Positions 34,930-45,850 of a stretch of 64,000 nt of DNA are shown here, in pieces. The notes below the pieces were generated by a model that saw only the letters and a list, made by a program, of their open reading frames with translations, had not been told where the DNA came from and did not search any database. How positions within the stretch are numbered: position 1 is the first letter of the stretch; every line of letters begins with the position of its first letter. The DNA is from Dichetophora obliterata. Taxonomy: Eukaryota; Arthropoda; Insecta; Diptera; Sciomyzidae. The position numbers and the translations under genes were made by a program. Location: the NCBI GenBank assembly GCA_963920525.1, contig OY986438.1, positions 132,871,920-132,935,919 on the forward strand. Reading direction: 5' to 3'.

Positions 34930-36150
34930 TCACTTCACGAATATTCCAAGTTATTATGCTTCAAAAAAGTTTAAAAATACGCTATTGCCAGAGCCAATTA
35001 TAGTCACCGAGACGAGACCTATGCAGAAGTGCCTCTTCAAAGTTTTTGAACAAAACAGCAGAAAGCATTCTAGAAAGCTGCACTTTTAGTGCAAAAAAGC
35101 ATGGTCATGTTAGAGTGTAAATGGGGAATTGATGGGAGCTCAGGTGATAATCTATATAAACAAAAATTTACCACTGAAGAGCAAAGTGATGAGATCTTAT
35201 TTGTTGAAGCTTTGGTGCCATTGCGCATCACTAACTGGAAAATCAGTAATGAAGAGTGGGTTAACAAAGTTTCTTCCTCCACGTCATTCTGCTGACCAAT
35301 TAAATTTTCGTTCGTACGTGAAAATAGACAACTTGTTGAAGCTGAAGAGCTACAAATGAAAAATCAAATCGAAAATTAAACAACATTTACAGCTATTATT
35401 ACAGAAAAAAACTATAAACGTTCAATTCAAAATGCATTTGACCATGGTGGATGACACTATTTTTTACGTATTGGAAAAAACAAGCTCTTTAAATTGTTAT
35501 ATTTGTAGTAAAACCTCTTCCCGCCCTACCATGAGTTCACCTGCTGTTCTTAAAAAGCCTGTAAAATAAGTAGTCCTGAAGTATGGAATATTTCCGCTTT
35601 ATGCTTGGATTAAATCTTTCGAATTTTTGAACCACATTGTCTACAGAATTCCTACATGTCATTGGCGAGTTTATAGTCAGGAAGATAAGTCAATTGTGGA
35701 TGGAAATAAAATAGGGATTCAATTGGAATTCAAAAATTAATTGGGGTTAATTTTAGATAGGGGATAAGGTATGGCAGCTCGAATGATGGCAACACAGCTG
35801 GCATTTTTAAAAAAATTTAGCGTATAGGCTGAGATAACAGATTTAGATTTGAATCTTTTAAAAAATTTGTATGCTGCCTTAAGTGTAATTACAAGCTGGC
35901 AAAAGGCGAATATGTTCAGTTTTGTAAATTTGCTAGCGGAGACAAGGGAAATTTTATGGTACGGTTATTCCTAGTACCAAATGTCTCCAACAGTCCATAA
36001 AATCCTTGTGCACGGATGTACAATAATTAAAAACTTCGCCATGCCAATCGGAATTTTTCTGAGGAGGCTTGAAAGCAAAGCGCAAAGACATACGAAAGTA
36101 CCGTTAGAGCCGCAGAAGAAAAGTTTCAGGAGAACTATGTTATTATGATC
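34930..36150 (+). pseudogene. Transib (RAG1-related) transposase relic
   Basis: Plus-strand translation, with frameshifts, gives AEVPLQSF (about 35018), CKWGIDGSSG with YKQKF (about 35113-35170; the Asp of the DGSSG motif matches the first catalytic Asp of Transib), SDEILFVEALVPLRI (about 35188-35232), PIKFSFVRE (about 35298-35325), LTMVDDTIFYVLE and CYICSKT (about 35440-35520; a second Asp region and a Cys pair), GIFPLYAWIKSFEF (about 35588-35632), and HGCTIIKNFAMPIGIF (about 36011-36060). The order and spacing match Transib transposases. At least four frame breaks or stops show decay. No CACAGTG-type ends were found around it. I am fairly sure of the family; the element's limits are unknown. 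Confidence 0.7.
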
Positions 36151-36399
36151 TGATCGTTGCGCTTCTTATATAATCTGAGCCCCGAATTTATTGCGGTAAT
36201 AATATTAGGAAATAATGTTTATAATGATAAAGTGCTGCAAGAGGAAGAACACGAAGGGTATTTTTCCAGAATTTTTAATTCTAATATATCGAGCGATAGC
36301 GATTAACAGTAGAGGTTTGAAAAGGCAAACTATGTTTTTGGCGACCGTACTTATTTGTACACTATTGTACATATTGTTTGATTTACTTATTATTAGGGC

Positions 36400-36845
36400 A
36401 AGGCATCTCATGCACTAAAAAAGTGAAAATATGCGCATATAAAATGCACTAAAAATTCTAAAATATGTGGTAAAAATATGCAATTAAAAATATTTTTATA
36501 ATAATTTATTATCAGTTCAAAAATAGATATTACGTGTAATTTAACAATAAAATAAAAAAATTAATTTTAAAATACGTACAAAATTAATTTATCAAAAACA
36601 ACAAAAATATTAAGTGAGTATAGAAGTAATAATTGTAAGGTATCTTTTCCCAAAATTTGTCGCACTAATTATACATGGCTGCAAATAAAAAAAAACACAA
36701 AAATATGCACAAACCACATTCATTTACTGTCAAATATACAAAAGTATGCGCAATAAATATGCAAAAATAGGAATTTTTGTAAAATATGCAAAACAATGCA
36801 TTTATTGCAACATATGCGAAAAAAATGCATTTACGATTGAATGCC
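36400..36845. repeat. ATGCA-rich repeat-like stretch
   Basis: Many copies of ATATGCA or AATATGC occur on both strands in about 440 bp, like subterminal motif clusters of non-autonomous transposons. Ends and class are not resolved. Confidence 0.35.
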
Positions 36846-37489
36846 ATTTGAAAGGAACTTTTATGATTCGTAAAGATAACTTAATTATTTGAATATTTGA
36901 AAATATTATTAATATAAGCAAAATTAATGATTTTTGATAATTGAAAAGTAGAAAGTAATCATAAAATAAAATAAGAATAAGAATTTTTTACTGTGTAATA
37001 CTGGTTATTTGAGGGTAAATTTTATCTTTTTTATAACATTTGTGTGGTATAAACTTTTTTTATTCCAAATAATTTATAAATTTTGTACAACTCAATATTA
37101 TAAAAATAATAAAACAAATATAATTTAAAAATTTGAAATGGATATCATGTGTTAGTCAAAATATATTTTGTTTCGAAAGAAAAAATGGTTTAATGGTTTT
37201 GATTGATCAGACGAGAAAAATGGTTCGGAAAAATTTATAAGATTTGATGGTATAACTTTAAAAAAACATTTTTGGTTTGGATTTATATGTATACAAAATT
37301 GAATAAAATGTATGCTCATAATTTTTACTGTGTACAAACAACATGTAAAACATTTTACAATAATCTAAAATTTTCTGCTGAATATGTGCACTAGCACAAT
37401 CCATTAAAATATTATACTTATAATTTTTGAGACTTTTTTGATCATAGATAAGTTGTCGATCATAGAATACTCTTTTCTACCTGGCAATG

Positions 37490-37642
37490 TTTAAAGAATT
37501 TTAAGGGCTCCATACAGATTTGTGTTCTTTTGGCCTGTACCACGGGACGTCTCTGACAGTACACTCAGGGAATTATTGAATTTCGTACACGGCTGCCATG
37601 AAAAAGATGATACTGTAGTAGCCATACTAGAGTTATTATATA
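37490..37642 (+). other. Short open stretch interrupted by the errantivirus
   Basis: After a TAA at about 37491 a frame runs VPRDVSDSTLRELLNFV, then HEKDDTVVAILELLY, into the LTR. If the insertion is removed at the TATA duplication it continues for a few codons (45119-45134) and stops. Composition looks protein-like, but I do not recognise it. It may be part of an older element or chance. Confidence 0.25.
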
Positions 37643-38038
37643 AGTTAAACAGATCGGTTTCTCGAAATAAAAACGACGATCCGGAGTTCTTTATTTAATA
37701 TTTATTTTTTGAGCTATGCTCAACTGTTTGCAATAACATCAAATTTGGAACTAAAGCTAAGAACTTTTACCAACAATCATAAGTAATAATTTTAATAGAA
37801 GAAGAAGAAGAATATTATAAAGAACTAAACTTCTAGGAATAACAAGTTTAAGATCATGGGAAAATGCAGTGTCTACATTTTCTCACTGTTGCAAGTTCTA
37901 TGTTATTTATTTCGCGAGCAGCTGGTCGCTGGATAGTCACGTTCAGCGCTCACATTACAGGTGGCTGGCTATTGTTGTCCATCGCTGTCGCTATCGTTGA
38001 ATGTTGATTCGTGGGCGTATTAACATGTGTCGTTAACT
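37643..38038 (-). repeat. 3' LTR of the errantivirus
   Basis: A 396-bp direct copy of the 5' LTR. The last codons and stop of env (to 38020) lie inside it. Confidence 0.95.
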
Positions 38039-39499
38039 CCTCCCTCTGTTAAATTCAAAACGTCCCTGTTTTGATCATTGATTCTGCTTAAAATTTCTTT
38101 AAGGTCCTTCTCTGCGTTTGCTGATAATTTCTTCTTCATGAATTGTCTTACGAGGAAAGTAACTAGTATGCTGATTAAACCAACAGTTGTTGCAAAAACC
38201 ATTATTATCCAATATGTCTGTTGTGATTGTACGTCTTTATTAATTGATGCGATTTGATTTGTGTTGTCTATATGTATTTTGTGGAGATACGGTAAGGATA
38301 ACTTCAATTCGTGCTGAAGAAACTTCATGTCCATGGTTTTTGGAGGGTGTGGTTGTGAAAATGTTGAATTCATTTTAGTTGCGAACCTTGTACCGTTAAT
38401 TTGTATGGATCCAGATGTAAACGTTAGTAAAAATGTTCCCGAGACCGTTAGATTTTGCTGGTCTGTGACGGTAGTATTTACGACTTCGTTCAAGATGATG
38501 ATTCCTTCGTCGATTTCTCGTACCAATGGTAAGTGAAATGCAGTTTCTGTTGGGCATGCTGCCGTGTTGTTATTTAAAAGTTGCTGCAAACATGATGATG
38601 TTGTCGGTTGACAAATTCGGGCGACTGATAAATCGGTGCAGTTTTTAACTGGTCGTGTTATGTCATGACAATTTGCTGCTTCACTAATATCTAACTTAAC
38701 AATTATTCCATTATGGCTTACGGGAAAAATTTTAATAAAGTCACAAAATTGGATAAGTTTAGGAACTTTTACAATATAAATAATGAGTTCATTATTTTGA
38801 AATACTTTTATAGTAGCAACTCTTAATATATTACTAATGCTAAGGGGTACGGCTTCAGAGTCGGTTAAATGACTGATTTCAATACTGTCTAATATTAGTG
38901 GATTAATTATGTTGTCTCTGGCTAGGACTATGGATAGAACCACATTGTTCAAGTGGTTAATGATAGCTGTATTTCGGTTTGCTATGAATTCTAATAATAA
39001 CGCTTCCCTACTTTGAAGAATATTGTTAGCGAAATGTCCTTTTTGGAGGATATTGATTCTTTCAGTCAATTCATTGATTTTTTCCTGTATGATTGAATTA
39101 ATCTTTGTTTGTCTGTTGTTGTTTTCTATTAACATTTTTTGTTTCGTAACCAATAATTCCCAATCCTCATGGTCAGGAGTGCCGGCTATGAATTTTAGTG
39201 CTGAGCCCAAAAAATCTATTGATCTAGCAAATCTTCTATTTACACGGATTGCGCTTATAATTCGTTCGATTTCCTGTATTTGTGCATCTATAATTTGCAG
39301 ATATTGCGAAATATTTCCAACTTTAGTGAGTGTGTCCTCTGTTTCGGTGATAATCCGCTGGTAGTCCGTCAGGTTTGTTTCGTGAATAAGGTACGTATAT
39401 TCGTCAAACACTGCTACTTTCCCATTAGTAACTGCTATGAAATGTGCCGGTGAATAATCAATTATTCTGGTTAAAGACTGTCGAAACAAATATATAATC
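38020..39499 (-). CDS. env: Errantivirus envelope glycoprotein (F-like)
   Basis: A membrane fusion glycoprotein related to baculovirus F and insect errantivirus Env. The open frame gives about 489 residues, but the first codon seen is TTG and the first Met comes only after residue 110, so the N-terminus and signal peptide probably come from a spliced leader exon joined at 39499. Visible features: a furin-type site RFAR (residues 86-89) directly before a conserved fusion-peptide-like region (FLGSALKFIAGTPDHEDWE), several N-glycosylation sequons, a Cys-containing ectodomain (CQPTTSSC), one membrane segment near residues 424-446 and a short cytoplasmic tail. The 3' end runs through the polypurine tract and 19 bp into the LTR. 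The frame is unbroken. Confidence 0.85.
38039..38047 (-). promoter_or_regulatory. Polypurine tract
   Basis: AGAGGGAGG on the minus strand abuts the 3' LTR. It lies within the env reading frame. Confidence 0.85.
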
Positions 39500-39501
39500 C
39501 T
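39500..39501 (-). promoter_or_regulatory. Putative env 3' splice acceptor
   Basis: On the minus strand a pyrimidine-rich tract ends CTTACTTAG just upstream of the env frame. Env has no usable ATG, so an upstream exon must supply it, as in gypsy. The donor was not identified. Confidence 0.6.
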
Positions 39502-39561
39502 AAGTAAGAAAAATAAGGGAAAAAAAATATATATGTAGAAAAGGAAAAGAGAAAGAAAATG

Positions 39562-42500
39562 TTATCTTAAATTATTTTTGTGTACTTTTTTCCCATTTAT
39601 TAGTACTGTTGTACCCAAATCTTCTTGTATTATGCCTTCTACAAAAACTTTGTCAAATTTGTTTCCTAATCGCCTATTTCTGCGAATAAAAACTTTATCT
39701 CCAGGTTGGTAAGCTTTATTAATACTTTTGTCGTGAGATCTGCGCACTGTGTTTTGCTGAGCCTTAATTAACTTACTCTTTATTATTTTTAGTTCGTCCT
39801 CCGTGTAACTATGTAGAATATCTATAGGTTTCTTGCCTGTAACGGAATGGATAGTGTTGTTATACTTTAGCGTTGCTAATAGAATTAAGTCCTCTGTATC
39901 TGTTATGTCATACTGCGCTTTAAGACAACGGGCTATTTCTAGAAGCGTTGAGTGTATTCTTTCTACTTGGCCATTGCTCTTGCTGTGCATTGGGGGCACG
40001 AAGTATTGTTCTATGTTGAAGTGATCCCTAAGAAATGTGGATATAATGTTGGATTGAAATGCTTTTTCATTATCCGAAACTAGAAGTCTTGTATTTTTAA
40101 ATTTCAAAAGGATTTGGAAAAGAGCTGTTTTGATATCTAAAGAGGATCTAGAGGTAATGGGTATTGCTGTAGCAAATTTTGAAAACTTGTCTATGCAAGT
40201 TAAAAAATGCTGTTTACCTGTAATAAAAATGTCCATATGTAAAATTTCTCCAGGGAAATTTGGCATGGGCGTTTCTGCGATTGCTATATTCTGGGGTTTC
40301 CGTTGGTACTTGTTTTCCAAACAGATCTTACAATTTGCAATGATGCCTTTAAGCATTTTTTTTATACCCGGGAAATAATATTCACTAATTATTTGTTGGA
40401 AGTTCTCTTGCAGCGATCTATGTGCGCGGTTATGCTCTGTTACTGCGGTTTCTAATTGGTCATCTTTATTTATAATATCAATAACTAGACGCTCGGTGTG
40501 AATAAATCTCACCGAAGGAAATGCTGTCACTAATTTGTCTTGAATGAGTGCCAAAGTTTGCAAATCGCAATGAATGGCGTTAATGGTATTAGGGTTGATG
40601 GTGTCTGTTAGGTATTTTATTAAGGTATCAGTAGTAGTAAAATTCATGGTATGCCGGATAAATTTTTGAAATATAATTTTTGTACCCTTAAAGCTGTGAG
40701 ATGCTTGAGACAAGATAAACTGGTTTTTAAACTGGTTAACTGGGAATTTAATAGTCTTTATAACCTGTGACAAGGAAAGTTCACTGTGTACTGTTGCGTC
40801 GACCGAAATTTCTGTCATTGCGTTAAGGTATTGCCTGCTCAAAGCATCAGCAACTTTGTTTTCTTTTCCTGGTTTATAGTGAAAAGTGGGTGCAAATTCT
40901 TCAATAAACGCGCGCCATCTTTTGATTTTGGAATTCGGGTTGCGATCGGAAATTGCGAAAGTAAGTGGTTGGTGGTCGGTAAAAATATGAATATTTGTTA
41001 TTCCATACAGGTAATGTCTCAAAGCCTGTAGAGCCCATACTATTGCTAATAACTCCCTCTCGTTAGTCGCGTAATTTTCTTCTGTCTTCGCAAGTGTGCG
41101 TGAAATCATTGTGATCGGTCTACCTTCTTGTGATAGCACTGCTCCTAATGCTACACTAGAAGCGTCTGTTGTCAGTTCAAATGGCTTAGTATAGTCGGGG
41201 TGTGCTAAAAGAACATCTTCGGAGGCCAGGATATTTTTCAGTTTTTTAAAAGCAAGACAGGCTTCTTCGTCAAATTCTATCTTTTGGTGTTTTGAGTGTT
41301 TTGTTCCAATATGACCATTTTCACCGCGGAGGTACCGTGTAAGGGGTTTTGCTATTTGCGCATAGTCCTTAATAAATCGTCTATAGTACCCTGATAATCC
41401 AAGGAATGAACGCAGTGATTTTAATGTTTTGGGTTTTTCGTAATTAAGGATAGCGTGAACTTTATCGGGACACGTTTTTATACCTTTCTCGGAGACAATA
41501 AATTCAAGAAATTCTACTTGTGTCTGAAAAAATTTAGACTTTTCGGATGAGACTCTCATGCCTGCTTTTTCAAGTTTCTGAAGTATTCTATTAATGTGCT
41601 CTAAGTGTGAATTTTCATTTGGGGAGTAAATTATTATATCGTCAATGTAAACATGGCATATCTTTCCTATGTCTTCTCTTAGAATGTCGTCTATTGCTCG
41701 TTGAAAAATGCTAGGTGCATTTTTCAGTCCAAATGGCAAGCGACAAAATTCGTATTTGCCGTTATTAACATTGAAGGCTGTTTTCTGTCTATCGTCTTGG
41801 GCAAGTATGATTTGGTGGAAACCAGATTTTAAATCTAAAGTAGTAAAAAATTTTGATTTGCCAAGATTAGCTAGTATTACAGAAGTGTCAGGTATGGGGT
41901 ATCTGTCGGGGACCGTAAGTTCGTTGATTTTTCGGAAGTCAATTACCATTCGTAATTTCTGTTTACCATTTACGTCTGCTCCCTTTTTGTTCACTATGTG
42001 TATAGGAGAGTTGAATGGAGAATTTGATTTTTGTATAATTCCATCTCGCAGTAAGGATTTTATTTCTTCATTGACAAATTCAGCTGCTGAAATCGGGTAA
42101 GGGTAACCTCTTGTGTAAATAGGGTTTTCTGTTTTTGTTTTTATAGACGCTTGCACTGTAGTGTTATAAGGTAGAGCTCTATCGGGATCTGCAAATGCAT
42201 TTGCATTTAATGAAATTATAGATTGAAGACGATCGAGTAAATGTGATGGAACCGAATCTAAATCTAGTATAATTGAGTTGACTTCTTGGTAGTTTTGATG
42301 CGTCAAAAATTCTTTGCCTGTTTTGTGGTGCAGAATGCCTTTTTTTACGTCTATTAAAGCTTCGATATCTTTGAGAAAATCGTAACCTAAAATTCCATCG
42401 AAATTTTTAAGGGCAGGTAATAGATAAAAGGTTGCTGTTTGGTTCAAAATGTTTACTTTACATTCCTTTTCTATAATATTCGTACCATTTACGGAGCTTA

Positions 42501-42650
42501 CTTTAAAGGGTTTAACGACTGCTTTAATATTGTTTAAAAAACTATGAGGCTTAATGTAATTCTTAGATGCCCCGGTATCTATTAAAATGCGAAGCTCTTG
42601 GCCATTTTTGTTTTTTTTTGTTATGAATGGCAAGAGCGACGTTAGCCTAA
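39562..42650 (-). CDS. pol: Errantivirus Pol (PR-RT-RNase H-IN)
   Basis: No initiator ATG: the frame is entered by -1 frameshifting from gag near 42650. Counting from the TTG codon at 42633 (1023 residues), domains are: aspartic protease with LIDTGAS (Asp19); reverse transcriptase with LPFGLKNAPS and the YIDD catalytic box at 329-332; RNase H with TTDAS (Asp490), NERE (525-527) and FTDHQP (Asp553); integrase with an HHCC zinc site (His734, His738, Cys768, Cys771), core Asp801, Asp854 and Glu891, and a GDKVFIRR C-terminal region. All key residues are present and the frame is unbroken. It ends about 60 nt before the env acceptor. Products replicate and integrate the element. Confidence 0.95.
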
Positions 42651-43814
42651 AAAATTTATTTCTTCGGTTTCAGTGTGTTCATCATTTACGTAGACACTTC
42701 CCTCATTTTCCTCCTCATAAACGGAATCTTCGACATCAGGGTCATTTAAAGGCTCTCCCAGCATGCAATTGATTCTTTGCATCTTATTTTGCATCATAGA
42801 ACTGCGTCCGGAGGAAATCTGCTCGCGTTCTCGCTTAACAGCGCGATTATGGGAATCGTACTGTTGCGATTGATATTGTTGTTGTTGCTGTGGCAGCCTG
42901 TTGCTTGAATTGTTGTTATTTTTTCTGAAAACAGACGAGCCTGGGTCAATTTCCATTGGAATAGGTTTATCCCCTGACTGCTTAGGTCTATAAGATGGGT
43001 GGGAATTGTAATTAAGGTTTTTTGGAGGTAATTGTTGTTGTGGTCTGTTAATTTTGATCAAATTGCCTGCAGCAAATGTTTTAGCAAAATCATGTCTTTT
43101 TTGATTTGTTTCTAGCTCTTGAGCGGTTGCTAAAGCCGAGGGAAGATCAGCAGGTTTTGCTGAAAACAAAATATCGCACAATGGCCGTCGCAGACCAGAG
43201 ATAAAAACTCGGAGGGCGTTTTCTCGTGCGCGTTCGTTAAGCACAGAAATGACATCTTCGTTATTACTATGTGTCATCTTATTTTTGTCCAGTATTAAAG
43301 TCAGTTGTTTATCCACATTGTCATAATAGTCAATGAGAGAACGGTTGCCTTGTCGAAGAATGCTAAGCTCGTTTTCCAGAACATGAATTGGTCTTCTGTC
43401 CGAGTAACATTGATCTAATCTTGCTATTATGGCCTTAAAATTAAGAATTGTATTAAAAGAAGAAAGCGTTGCGTTAGCTGAGCCGGTTATTTTATTTCTA
43501 AATATTCCCATTGCTATGTAATAGTGTTCTGAACCTTCCTTGTAATAGTTAATGGCAAAATGAGCTGCTTCTCGCCAAGCTGGATATGTTGAAGCATTTC
43601 CGTTAAATTCTGGTATAGATTTAATAAGATCTAAAGTCGTGCTCTTATTTTGAATATTTGGTAAAATAGTAACTGGAGCATATGACTCCACACTTGGTAG
43701 GCTCAATTGGCCAATAGCGTTTGTTATGCCTTCCAACTGGGTGGTAAGGCGACCATTCAATGCCTCCACAGCTGCATTAACTATGGTAAGCACTTGTTCT
43801 CTAGTAACTTCCAT
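42642..43814 (-). CDS. gag: Errantivirus Gag
   Basis: Structural polyprotein that packages the element RNA. The open frame extends further upstream, but I place the start at the first ATG (43814, MEVTREQVLT), giving about 390 residues, ending in TAA at 42642-42644. Features: a capsid-like central region (PEFNGNASTYPAWREAAHFA, then residues up to LRVFISGLRRPLCDIL), a Gln/Asn-rich low-complexity C-terminal part, and an acidic tail ending INFLG, similar to the gypsy-group Gag C-terminus. There is no CCHC knuckle, as usual for errantiviruses. The last codons overlap a slippery site leading into pol. The frame is unbroken. Confidence 0.9.
   Translation of the reverse strand: MEVTREQVLTIVNAAVEALNGRLTTQLEGITNAIGQLSLPSVESYAPVTILPNIQNKSTTLDLIKSIPEFNGNASTYPAWREAAHFAINYYKEGSEHYYIAMGIFRNKITGSANATLSSFNTILNFKAIIARLDQCYSDRRPIHVLENELSILRQGNRSLIDYYDNVDKQLTLILDKNKMTHSNNEDVISVLNERARENALRVFISGLRRPLCDILFSAKPADLPSALATAQELETNQKRHDFAKTFAAGNLIKINRPQQQLPPKNLNYNSHPSYRPKQSGDKPIPMEIDPGSSVFRKNNNNSSNRLPQQQQQYQSQQYDSHNRAVKREREQISSGRSSMMQNKMQRINCMLGEPLNDPDVEDSVYEEENEGSVYVNDEHTETEEINFLG
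42648..42654 (-). promoter_or_regulatory. Ribosomal -1 frameshift site, gag to pol
   Basis: The minus strand reads T TTT TTA in the gag phase, two codons before the gag stop. A -1 slip enters the open pol frame directly. This heptamer is a well-known retroviral slip sequence. I did not establish a downstream stem-loop. Confidence 0.8.
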
Positions 43815-44273
43815 TTTTTTATTTAAAAAACAAAACAACAAAAAATATTTAAACAGGTAATTAACTGTTAACAAACAACCAAACAAACATTAACTAATCA
43901 CAACAAAAACTCAATGAAAGTGAGAAAACAAAAATCCGACATTAATATTTTTCGCAATAACCATACAAATAAAATAAGCCAGAGACGTTAAAAATACTTG
44001 AAATCAATCACTTACAAAAAAAAAATATTTCTTGTTTATTTTTTACATAAAGACTCTGATTCGTACTTACATAAAGATTATTATTTTCATCTTAATAATT
44101 TTTAAATAAAATAAGACAAGAAGAAAAAATGTTCACAAGAGATTGGTCGTCTGCTGCTTTGGGATGCTGTTGATTCGCCTCTTCAAGTAGTCAATTGGTT
44201 TTCCTTTGATTTAATAAGACTTCTTCAATTGTTTTTTTTTTACTCAGTTGCTCTTATATCTCAGCACTCTCAA

Positions 44274-44690
44274 AATTTTTCAAAGTTAAAATCTTTTTTA
44301 TAACTTTTTTAATTTTTATTTAATAAAAGTATTTGCTTGGATGCTTTTGCATTTATTAGATCAATTTATGAAGTTTGTTTACTTTTTTTTTGAAACACTA
44401 AAAGTCACTTTTCAATGCTTTTTGCATTTACTTGTTCATTAAAATTTTGAAAATTTTTCAAAGTAAAAATCCTTTTTATAACTTCTTTTAATTTTTATTT
44501 AATAAAAGTATTTGCCACTTTTTCAAAAAGCTTCAATGCTTTTGCATTTATTAGATCAATTTATGAAGTTTGTTTACTTTTTTGAAACACTAAAAGTCAC
44601 TTTTCAATGCTTTTTGCATTTACTCGATAAATTGTTTAAACACTTTAAGTCACTTTTCAATGCTTTTTGCATTTACTTGTTCAATTTATG
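44274..44690 (-). repeat. Leader repeats between PBS and gag
   Basis: Roughly 180-bp units repeat about two and a half times, with starts near 44274 and 44452 (AAAATTTTTCAAAGT). Five copies of ATGCTTTT(T)GCATTTA occur near 44341, 44415, 44535, 44606 and 44660. The location matches that of the Su(Hw)-bound insulator in gypsy. Whether these motifs bind a protein is unknown. Confidence 0.75.
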
Positions 44691-44712
44691 TTGAGTGTTC
44701 GTTTTAATCACT

Positions 44713-44723
44713 GTTGGGCGCCA
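44713..44723 (-). promoter_or_regulatory. Primer binding site, tRNA-Lys type
   Basis: On the minus strand TGGCGCCCAAC sits at the end of the 5' LTR, sharing its last T. It is complementary to a tRNA 3' end GTTGGGCGCCA, the lysine-type primer used by gypsy. Confidence 0.85.
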
Positions 44724-45118
44724 GTTAAACAGATCGGTTTCTCGAAATAAAAACGACGATCCGGAGTTCTTTATTTAATATTTATTTTTTGAGCTATGCT
44801 CAACTGTTTGCAATAACATCAAATTTGGAACTAAAGCTAAGAACTTTTACCAACAATCATAAGTAATAATTTTAATAGAAGAAGAAGAAGAATATTATAA
44901 AGAACTAAACTTCTAGGAATAACAAGTTTAAGATCATGGGAAAATGCAGTGTCTACATTTTCTCACTGTTGCAAGTTCTATGTTATTTATTTCGCGAGCA
45001 GCTGGTCGCTGGATAGTCACGTTCAGCGCTCACATTACAGGTGGCTGGCTATTGTTGTCCATCGCTGTCGCTATCGTTGAATGTTGATTCGTGGGCGTAT
45101 TAACATGTGTCGTTAACT
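44723..45118 (-). repeat. 5' LTR of the errantivirus
   Basis: On the minus strand it starts AGTTAACGACACATG and ends GTTTAACT. It is identical to 37643-38038. An AATAAA signal (plus TTTATT at about 44769) lies near its 3' part. Confidence 0.95.
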
Positions 45119-45122
45119 TATA

Positions 45123-45805
45123 TAAAATGAAGTCACCTTAGCTGAAAGTCATAGCCCCAATTGAACCTGCAATAATCATAAAAAAAAAAAATAAAAATTT
45201 TTGTTGAGCGTCTTTTGCAAATAAGAGCTGTGGTTACAGTTGTGATACATTCAGTATTGTGGCTACTGCAACCAACTTTTAAATCTTGCTTGTAGAGAAA
45301 CTCCAATTTGGCTATTGTAGCCTCAATACAGTTATCATGCTTTTACTGAGAATACTAAAACCACAAAAGACAAATTTCTCCATTTTAGTTTTGGCTTTGC
45401 AGCGTGCTTGTTGGCAAATATTAAATAAATTGTTTTTAAAGTTAATCGGTATTTACTTTGCTAATCGCTTTACTTTGATAATCATTATTATGCCTATATT
45501 ATTGAAAAAAGAATGGACTCTTTTACAATTCCATTGTCTAAAACTATTTGTAAGCATGTTTCAGAAGTAAATTTTAATGCTAATTGTTTGTCGTATATAA
45601 TATGAGATATTCAAAGTTCCATAAAAATAATTAGTTTGTAAACTTCTATGAACAATTAAAATTTTATATTAATTTGATCAAAACAGTATTTTTTTTAAAT
45701 GATTTGAAATACAAATTTAAAAATATTTAAAAATAACAGTTTTATTAAGAAAACGGCATTTAGAAATTAATGATAACTTTAAAAGCAAAGAGGTAAGGAG
45801 CTTGA
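45123..45805. other. No gene seen
   Basis: AT-rich flank of the errantivirus, nothing recognised. Confidence 0.4.
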
Positions 45806-45850
45806 ATGAAAAAAGTTCTGACAACCTCAACATCAGGATTTATGGCTATT

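Larger units (their letters stand above)
37643..45118 (-). mobile_element. Complete errantivirus (gypsy/yoyo-like LTR element)
   Basis: A 7476-bp minus-strand element flanked by a TATA duplication (37639-37642 and 45119-45122). The two LTRs of 396 bp are identical by line-by-line reading. The order is 5' LTR, PBS, leader with repeats, gag, pol by -1 frameshift, spliced env, PPT, 3' LTR. All three frames are open over full length. LTR ends AGTTAA..TTAACT, the TATA target and the env gene are typical of Errantivirus. Gag ends in a FLG peptide as gypsy-group Gags do. The resemblance to yoyo of Ceratitis is an inference. Identical LTRs indicate very recent insertion, so the copy may be competent. 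Confidence 0.95.
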
